Assembly (NCBI RefSeq): GCF_002245695.1
Contig: NZ_NOII01000011.1
Coordinates: 186,001-250,000 of the forward strand
DNA length: 64,000 nucleotides
Source: Fictibacillus aquaticus
Lineage (GTDB): Bacteria; Bacillota; Bacilli; Bacillales; Fictibacillaceae
Reading direction: 5' to 3'
Positions 58,839 to 64,000 of this stretch are shown in pieces. Numbering within the stretch: position 1 is the first letter of the stretch; every line of letters starts with the position of its first letter. Below the pieces are notes generated by a model that ran no database searches, was not told where the DNA came from, and worked only from the letters and a program-made list of their open reading frames with translations. The position numbers and the translations under genes were made by a program.

Positions 58839-59960
58839 TTATACTCCCGGAAACCATCCCGGTGAATTCACGATCGCATTCCATAATGCATCTGGAACGA
58901 CTAGCTCCTTTTGCTTGCTTTTATCAATACTTGTTACAATCTCGTCTTCCCGGCCTTCTTTGATTTTCTTCACCCAATCTGGATCGATGATAAGCTCTCG
59001 CCCAAGTGCAATAAGTGGCACCCCTGATTCCATAGCTTTCACAGCATCGTCTGCCGTATAGATGGAGCCGACACCGATAACCGGAACTTTTTTCCCGACA
59101 CGCTCCTGAATTAGTTCGATGCGCGACCGCTTATCTTCCACTCCGCGTCTTGCTTCTGACCAGAAGTCCATCAACGAAACGTGAAGGTAGTCGAGATCCT
59201 TTTCACTCAAAGCATCCACAAGCGCCAAAGTGTCTGCCATCGTGATGCCAGGTGTTTCTGGTTCTTCAGGCGAGAACCGGTACCCAACGATAAACGACTC
59301 ATCACCATGTTCAGCAACCGCTTTTTGAACCGAGTCAACTACTGCAAGCGGGAAAGCCATTCTCTTTTCGAGGCTGCCTCCCCATTTATCTTCACGGCGG
59401 TTCGCATGAGGCGAGAAGAACTGCTGAATGAGATAGCCGTTAGCACCATGTATTTCAACGCCGTCATATCCAGCTTCAATCGCACGTCTTGTTGCTTCTC
59501 CAAAATCGCGTACAATCGATTCGATCTCTTCAGAAGTCAGTTCACGAGGAACGGGCTTGCCTTCTCCCTCAGAAGGAATATTGCTCGCACTCACCACATC
59601 TCCATTTACAAGCTCAGATGGGCATTCGCGTCCGCCATGAAAGATCTGAAGAATCGCTTTTGAACCTTGTTCTTTAATAGCCGATGCCAGACGGCGAAGA
59701 CTCGGAATCATGTCATCAGAGTCTGCTGCAAACTCTCCCGGAAATCCTTTACCGTTCGGCGTGGCATACGTACATGCCGTGACAACCATCCCGACGCCGT
59801 CAGAACGTCTTTCATAGTAGGCAACTTCATCATCTGATACTGTTCCGTCTGGATTGGACGCAAAGTTTGTCATCGGTGCCAAAACGACACGGTTTTTTAG
59901 TTCTACCCCGTTTCCAAACGTAAACGATTTAAATAAAGGCTCATACTTTTGCTTCATCAT
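58839..59960 (-). CDS. NADH:flavin oxidoreductase, old yellow enzyme family
   Basis: The 373-residue TIM-barrel protein shows LAPMTNFASNPDG (FMN site), LQIFHGGRECPSE (in place of the usual HAGR), VEIHGANGYLIQQFFSPHANRREDKWGGS and VIGVGSIYTADDA. It reduces activated C=C bonds of unsaturated carbonyls or similar compounds with NAD(P)H. GGTGG favours the ATGs at 59960 and 59957 over the longer frame. No regulator is next to it. Confidence 0.88.
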   Translation of the reverse strand: MMKQKYEPLFKSFTFGNGVELKNRVVLAPMTNFASNPDGTVSDDEVAYYERRSDGVGMVVTACTYATPNGKGFPGEFAADSDDMIPSLRRLASAIKEQGSKAILQIFHGGRECPSELVNGDVVSASNIPSEGEGKPVPRELTSEEIESIVRDFGEATRRAIEAGYDGVEIHGANGYLIQQFFSPHANRREDKWGGSLEKRMAFPLAVVDSVQKAVAEHGDESFIVGYRFSPEEPETPGITMADTLALVDALSEKDLDYLHVSLMDFWSEARRGVEDKRSRIELIQERVGKKVPVIGVGSIYTADDAVKAMESGVPLIALGRELIIDPDWVKKIKEGREDEIVTSIDKSKQKELVVPDALWNAIVNSPGWFPGV

Positions 59961-60060
59961 GCTGCTATTTCCACCTTTCAATATTACTATCTTTTTAAAA
60001 GTTACTAGTATATTAATATCAAAGGTGGTTAATAGCAAAGAATCTGCTTAAAGAATTAAA

Positions 60061-60128
60061 GGGGGTACGGTACATTTACAATTCAACGCAGCCATAGCTT
60101 CGTTTTGTTTGTAAATGTACCGTACCCC
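60061..60128. repeat. Long GTAC hairpin, copy 7 with compensatory change (68 bp)
   Basis: GGGGTACGGTACATTTACA and TGTAAATGTACCGTACCCC pair perfectly over 19 bases. The usual C at the sixth position from the inner end is replaced by A and matched by T on the other arm. It lies between the GNAT gene end and the oxidoreductase start, both on the minus strand. Confidence 0.9.
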
Positions 60129-60135
60129 ATAAACA

Positions 60136-60672
60136 CTAACACTTATACTCCACCAGCCAGCAGTCACGATATTCGCCTTCGTGAAGCTCATTCTTCGGCA
60201 GCAGCATCACCTTTTTAAACCCGCATTTTTCGTAGCACCGTAGTGCCCGCAAGTTCCAGGTTTGCGGGTCCATCACTACACGATCAGCTCGCCTCATATC
60301 CTTCAAATATTTCACCATCCCCTGAACCAGAATTGTTCCTACCCCTTTATTCCAAAGCTCTGTTTCCCCAATAAATTGATCCATTCCATAAATGACTTCT
60401 GATGGATCCTCATATCCAAATCGCATTCGATCTTCAACCGTTACATGATAAAACTGAATATACCCAGCAGGCACACCGTCAAATTCTACAATGCACAGCA
60501 CACCATCTTCATCTGGATTGTAGAATTCACGCTCCACCCGATCCAAATCAAATGGATTGTCTCGTCCTTCGTAAAACTCCAGAACGCCTGGATCACACAG
60601 CCACTTAGCGAGCAGATGAGCGTCTTCCTTTTCTAAAATCCTTACACTTAGTTTTCCGTTTTGAAATAACAT
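60136..60672 (-). CDS. GNAT acetyltransferase resembling AAC(6') enzymes
   Basis: The protein of about 178 residues has the pattern of aminoglycoside 6'-N-acetyltransferase-like GNATs: DAHLLAKWLCDPGVLEFYEGRD, YGMDQFIGETELWNKGVGTILVQGMVKYL and DPQTWNLRALRCYEKCGFKKV. Many chromosomal members do not confer resistance and have unknown substrates, so no resistance is claimed. CGGAGG fits ATG 60672 rather than 60693. Confidence 0.8.
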   Translation of the reverse strand: MLFQNGKLSVRILEKEDAHLLAKWLCDPGVLEFYEGRDNPFDLDRVEREFYNPDEDGVLCIVEFDGVPAGYIQFYHVTVEDRMRFGYEDPSEVIYGMDQFIGETELWNKGVGTILVQGMVKYLKDMRRADRVVMDPQTWNLRALRCYEKCGFKKVMLLPKNELHEGEYRDCWLVEYKC

Positions 60673-60748
60673 ATTTTCCTCCGCGCAAGTCATTATAAAA
60701 GGTCTATTTCGCTAAAGAAAAACTCAGTCCTTTGAGGCATGTAAAAAA

Positions 60749-60773
60749 GGGCAGATAAAAATTCATCTGCCCC
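60749..60773 (-). terminator. Terminator of the glucanase gene
   Basis: GGGCAGAT and ATCTGCCC form an eight-pair stem; TTTTTTACATG follows on the minus strand. Confidence 0.85.
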
Positions 60774-60780
60774 ATTCCAT

Positions 60781-63708
60781 TTACTGTTTTTGAACACTCA
60801 CATTATCAATATAAACATTTGCAGCAGCGTTTCCGTCTGCTATGTTTCCGAGTTCAAACACGAGCTTACCATCAGCAAACGTTTCTTCGTTCATCACAAA
60901 GATAAAACTGTGGCGTTTCATCTCATCCGTCAGATCAAGGGTCTGCGTAGAAACATACGGAATAAACCAAGGATCAGTTGCCAGCTCTTTTCCGATGTTC
61001 ACATTCATTTTTCGCGCTACATCCGCCCGAGCATCAAACTCAACGGTATACGTTGCTCCATTTTCAAAAAGCAAATCTTTTTGAAAGATTTGCGGAGCGT
61101 ACGAAGCTCCGCCGACTTTCGAAACAGCCGCTTTCAACTCGCCGTTCTCGCTTGAAATTGTTCCTTCTCCATAACCGCTCCACTGATCTCCCCACCATGC
61201 GGTCCAGTTTTCAGTGTTAGTTGAAAACGTTCCGTTGTCGATGCCAGGTGTTGAAACGGGATCTTGCTCATCCGGTGCACCTTTTACACGCAGCACGACA
61301 TTATCGATGAAAACATCGTGACTGCCTACAGGAGATTTCGCATTTTTCCCTAGCAGCATCTTAAACGAAGCAAGATCGTCAGCCGCCATCTTAAATTCAT
61401 AGGTGAAATGCTGCATATTATCATGCAACGTTACAATGTCACTAAAATAGCGATTATACTGAGCGTTTTCAACGGTAAACTCTACATCTCTTTCTTTAGT
61501 AGAACGTGCATCAAAAGACAGCTCATAAACGGCTCCATTAGCAAGGTTAAGGTTGCCCTGCTCAAGTATGACGCTCCACGCCTCGTTTCCTTCGCTGTTG
61601 ATGGCAGCACGAGCCTCGCCGTTTTCAGTTGAAAGCTGTGCGGCAGCATCGTAATGGACATAATTGCTCCATGACGACAGCCCCTCTGTAAAATCACCAT
61701 TTTTCAGAGGATAAAGGTCAATGTTTCCGTAATCTGGCTTGTCAGATGTTTTAATTAACGATACATCATCCAAGTACACATCATGGTTAGACCCTGACCC
61801 TAAATAAAAGACGAGCTGCCCTGCTGAATCTGTAACATCATCCGGCATCGTAAATTCGATCGTTCTCTCTTCCATTCCAGCAGACAGTTCAAATGTCTTC
61901 AGCTCAGAATAATTTACACTTCCATCACTGTTCAGCACGCCCGCCTGTATCGTTCTTGGCTCATCTGAACGTGCTTTAAACGTCAACTTGTAGTCGTTGC
62001 CTTTCAATAGGTACAGCCCTTTTTGATTCAGTTGAACCTGATCAGATGAGACGCCGCCTTCTACTATATCGACATGCAGCTCGCGAGTTTCTTCACTTAC
62101 AGATGCAACAGCAGAAGCCTCTCCTGTTTCAAAGTTCCAGTATGTCATTCTGTCCATGCTGCCCTGGTCAAAAGTGCCGTTATAGATATGGTTGCCATCC
62201 GGCAGCGGCTGCTTCGCCCCATTCGGGTCTTCCTTCTCAGCCGTCACGTCCTCTACCCGCACATTGCCGATCCATACAGGATTTGTTCCGTTCCCTCCAA
62301 TATTAAATTCCAGACGAGACGCGATATCCGTATCGTTCAGCATGTTAAATGTGAACTCGTAACGCTGAAGCTCGCTGCCGAGTTTAATGCTCTCTTCATT
62401 CGAGTATTTGACATACCCTCTTTCAGGCCCTGCACCCAGTTTTACCATCATATTGCGAGCTGCCGTTGATTTCGCGTCAAAGCTCACTTTATACTTGCCG
62501 CCTTTTCCGAGTGATACATTTTGAATCATTTGCAGCGAATACAGCTGTGAACCTGGGTTGTCCACGTTCACTTTTGCAAAATTTTCTCCGTTCACATTCT
62601 CTACAGCCACACTTCCCGCTCCGCCAAAGTCAGGCAGATGCACAAAGTTCCAATAAAGCGGATCGAGCTGCTTATCTCCCGTCCCAATATCTGTTATCGG
62701 CTTTTCAAAGTTCTCATCATATACGTGGTTACCATCGTTCAGCGGCTGTTTCGCATCAGCAGGTAGCACGACCGGTTCAGCAGGAGGCTCCACCGGCTCA
62801 CGGTAATCTCGTTTTTTCAAATCGTACACACGCACATAATCAACAAGCATCTCGCTCGGGAACGGTGTCGTCTCATCCGTTTCGCCGTCAAACCAGCCGC
62901 CTACTGCCAGATTCATGACTAGGTAGAAGTTCTGGTCAAACGGTGCTGGATAAGAGTAGTTCGCGGCATTATCCTTGCCTTTTGAGTACCAATTGTTTTC
63001 CGTGTGAAAAAGCTCGCCGTCAACAAACCAGCGCAGCTCGCCAGGCTCCCATTCAAGAGCGTACGTGTGCCAATGGTTGATGCCCTTGTTCTTAGGAAAC
63101 TCGTACTCTTTGCCCGTATATTTATTGTTCGGCCAGCCTTCGCCATAGTGAATCGTGCCCGCTACTTTATTCGGCTTGCTTCCCCATGCCTCCATAATAT
63201 CGATTTCTCCTGAAGCAGCCCACGATCCGTACTTATCTTCTTCAGGCAGCATCCAAAGCGCCGGCCAAAGCCCTTTACCTGTCGGAAGCTTCGCCTTAAT
63301 CTCATACCGTCCATACGTTTTACTGAATAATCCTTTTGATTTCAGCTTAGCCGACGTATAATCGTAGTTACCGAATTTGTCGGACACTTTTTCCTTTTTC
63401 GCCTTGATGACTAGATTGCCGTCACGAGTGAAAGCGTTTTCTTTTGAGTCCGTATAAAATTCTTTCTCGTTATTTCCCCAGCCTGGTGTAATGCCGTTGC
63501 CTTCACTGTCTACGATCCAGTTACCTTTATCAAAACCCCATTTAGTGCGGTCGATCTCTTTGCCATTAAACTCATCATTCCAGACAAGAGACCATTCTGA
63601 TTTATTGCGCTTCACTTTTTTTCCATCTTCTTTTGTGTCTTTGGCCGCATAGCCAGTGCTTGGCACCATAAGCATTGCCGTCATAACAATTGCTAGTGCT
63701 TTTTTCAT
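60781..63708 (-). CDS. Secreted GH16 beta-glucanase with four carbohydrate-binding modules
   Basis: The 975-residue precursor has a signal peptide (residues 1-22), then a GH16 catalytic domain at about 38-300 with the motif GEIDIMEAWG (Glu168, Asp170, Glu173), as in laminarinases. A Pro-rich linker and four CBM4/9-like modules follow (about 325-485, 495-660, 668-820, 825-975), with linker repeats AKQPLNDGNHVYD and AKQPLPDGNHIYN. It should cut beta-1,3-glucan outside the cell. A GH30 gene lies just upstream on the same strand, with a terminator between. Size is unusually large because of the module repeats. Confidence 0.9.
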   Translation of the reverse strand: MKKALAIVMTAMLMVPSTGYAAKDTKEDGKKVKRNKSEWSLVWNDEFNGKEIDRTKWGFDKGNWIVDSEGNGITPGWGNNEKEFYTDSKENAFTRDGNLVIKAKKEKVSDKFGNYDYTSAKLKSKGLFSKTYGRYEIKAKLPTGKGLWPALWMLPEEDKYGSWAASGEIDIMEAWGSKPNKVAGTIHYGEGWPNNKYTGKEYEFPKNKGINHWHTYALEWEPGELRWFVDGELFHTENNWYSKGKDNAANYSYPAPFDQNFYLVMNLAVGGWFDGETDETTPFPSEMLVDYVRVYDLKKRDYREPVEPPAEPVVLPADAKQPLNDGNHVYDENFEKPITDIGTGDKQLDPLYWNFVHLPDFGGAGSVAVENVNGENFAKVNVDNPGSQLYSLQMIQNVSLGKGGKYKVSFDAKSTAARNMMVKLGAGPERGYVKYSNEESIKLGSELQRYEFTFNMLNDTDIASRLEFNIGGNGTNPVWIGNVRVEDVTAEKEDPNGAKQPLPDGNHIYNGTFDQGSMDRMTYWNFETGEASAVASVSEETRELHVDIVEGGVSSDQVQLNQKGLYLLKGNDYKLTFKARSDEPRTIQAGVLNSDGSVNYSELKTFELSAGMEERTIEFTMPDDVTDSAGQLVFYLGSGSNHDVYLDDVSLIKTSDKPDYGNIDLYPLKNGDFTEGLSSWSNYVHYDAAAQLSTENGEARAAINSEGNEAWSVILEQGNLNLANGAVYELSFDARSTKERDVEFTVENAQYNRYFSDIVTLHDNMQHFTYEFKMAADDLASFKMLLGKNAKSPVGSHDVFIDNVVLRVKGAPDEQDPVSTPGIDNGTFSTNTENWTAWWGDQWSGYGEGTISSENGELKAAVSKVGGASYAPQIFQKDLLFENGATYTVEFDARADVARKMNVNIGKELATDPWFIPYVSTQTLDLTDEMKRHSFIFVMNEETFADGKLVFELGNIADGNAAANVYIDNVSVQKQ

Positions 63709-63736
63709 ATCTTTCCCTCCTCTTATTTTTAAGCTA

Positions 63737-63793
63737 AAAAAAGAACGGCCCCCTTGATTCCAACACGTTCTGAAAATCCAAAGAGGCCGCTCG
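63737..63793 (-). terminator. Terminator after the GH30 gene
   Basis: GCGGCCTCTTTG...GATT and AATC...CAAGGGGGCCG pair imperfectly on the minus strand and are followed by TTCTTTTTTT. Confidence 0.75.
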
Positions 63794-63807
63794 CTAAGAT
63801 GATTTTT

Positions 63808-64000
63808 TTATAAAGTAATCATAAATGTCGTAATTGAATGCTCCGGCAAAACAGTCTTCACAGCTTGTCCTGCGATCACAACAGAAAGCTCCTCCGGCTT
63901 ATCTCCGGCATTCATCACAACTGTTGCAATGCTGCCGTCTTCATTCTGGAAAGACACCGTCTGCAAACTCTCCGACTTCAGCTCACTCGCAATCCGCACC
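63808..64000 (-). CDS. GH30 family glycoside hydrolase, C-terminal end only
   Basis: The last 63 or so residues of a protein whose 5' part lies beyond the right edge. VSFQNEDGSIATVVMNAGDKPEELSVVIAG ends with HSITTFMI, the typical GH30 C-terminal beta domain (glucosylceramidase/beta-1,6-glucanase type). With the GH16 enzyme downstream it suggests attack on mixed beta-1,3/1,6-glucans such as fungal walls or laminarin. The GTG at 63999 is internal, not the true start. Confidence 0.75.
   Translation of the reverse strand, partial: VRIASELKSESLQTVSFQNEDGSIATVVMNAGDKPEELSVVIAGQAVKTVLPEHSITTFMITL

Noticed and set aside
6090-60128. GTAC hairpins as cloning linkers or assembly artefacts because they contain GGTACC
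   Set aside because: Each copy has its own arm interior and unique flanks, and some have compensatory changes, which artefacts would not show.
6090-60128. GTAC hairpins as insertion-sequence ends or MITEs with target duplications
   Set aside because: I looked at the flanks of several copies and saw no direct repeats, and no transposase gene is in the window. A mobile origin remains possible but is not shown.
60136-60672. Aminoglycoside resistance gene
   Set aside because: Only the general AAC(6')-like GNAT pattern is visible; chromosomal relatives often have other substrates.

Overview
The window looks like chromosomal DNA from a spore-forming member of the Bacillaceae. Signs are the XpaC homologue at the left edge, a bacillolysin, a divergent gltC/gltAB locus, a sigma-54 controlled GABA cluster, strong AGGAGG-type ribosome sites and many genes closest in type to Bacillus proteins. 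A Fictibacillus-like organism is my best guess, but this cannot be settled from the sequence alone. No rRNA, tRNA, CRISPR array, transposase or prophage was seen.

Layout. 1-5.3 kb: end of xpaC, a low-complexity Cys/His/Ser repeat protein, a lipoprotein and methyltransferase pair, an OatA-type acyltransferase and a thioesterase. 5.3-11.5 kb: a secreted NlpC/P60 enzyme, a metallo-beta-lactamase-fold hydrolase, a secreted M4 protease, an acyl-CoA dehydrogenase-like flavoprotein, and a GNAT/UPF0060 pair. 11.5-17.3 kb: a GABA catabolic cluster (permease, succinate-semialdehyde dehydrogenase, aminotransferase, PAS-AAA-HTH activator) with a textbook -24/-12 promoter. 17.3-18.4 kb: 1.1 kb without genes, holding a Bacillaceae-type repeat and two tandem copies of an RNA-like element whose stems covary, followed by a terminator. 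18.4-31.2 kb: mostly small accessory genes, including a glutathionylspermidine-synthase-like ATP-grasp protein, DUF350 and lipoprotein genes, a PadR/HAAS module, and mqnB-mqnD of the futalosine menaquinone route. 31.2-41 kb: an rRNA methyltransferase-like gene, recQ, an acetate-type transporter, LytTR/DUF3021, MerR/SRPBCC, and a TetR-controlled ABC exporter. 41.3-44.4 kb: a type VII secretion LXG toxin with two paralogous membrane immunity candidates. 44.5-53.9 kb: an SSS-family transporter and gltC-gltA-gltB. 54-60.7 kb: PadR/HAAS/DUF4097, a GntR/ABC operon, an old-yellow-enzyme-type oxidoreductase and a GNAT. 60.8 kb to the end: secreted GH16 and GH30 glucanases.

The most striking feature is a dispersed set of intergenic inverted repeats ending in GGGGGTACGGTACC. 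Seven long copies have almost constant length (66-69 bp) but different arms that remain complementary within each copy. Four are shortened forms. A related family of exactly 55 bp occurs three times (GGGGTACGGTACCCC, then AAATGGACA and a second GGACA at fixed spacing). One orphan arm and two copies of the 12-base core inside genes also occur. Most copies lie at gene ends, but some lie between divergent genes and many lack a T-tract, so simple termination does not explain them.

Gene cooperation visible here: GABA uptake and conversion to succinate under one sigma-54 promoter; glutamate synthase under GltC; several regulator/transporter units with their own operators (TetR, MerR, GntR, PadR); and extracellular polymer breakdown by the protease and the glucanases.
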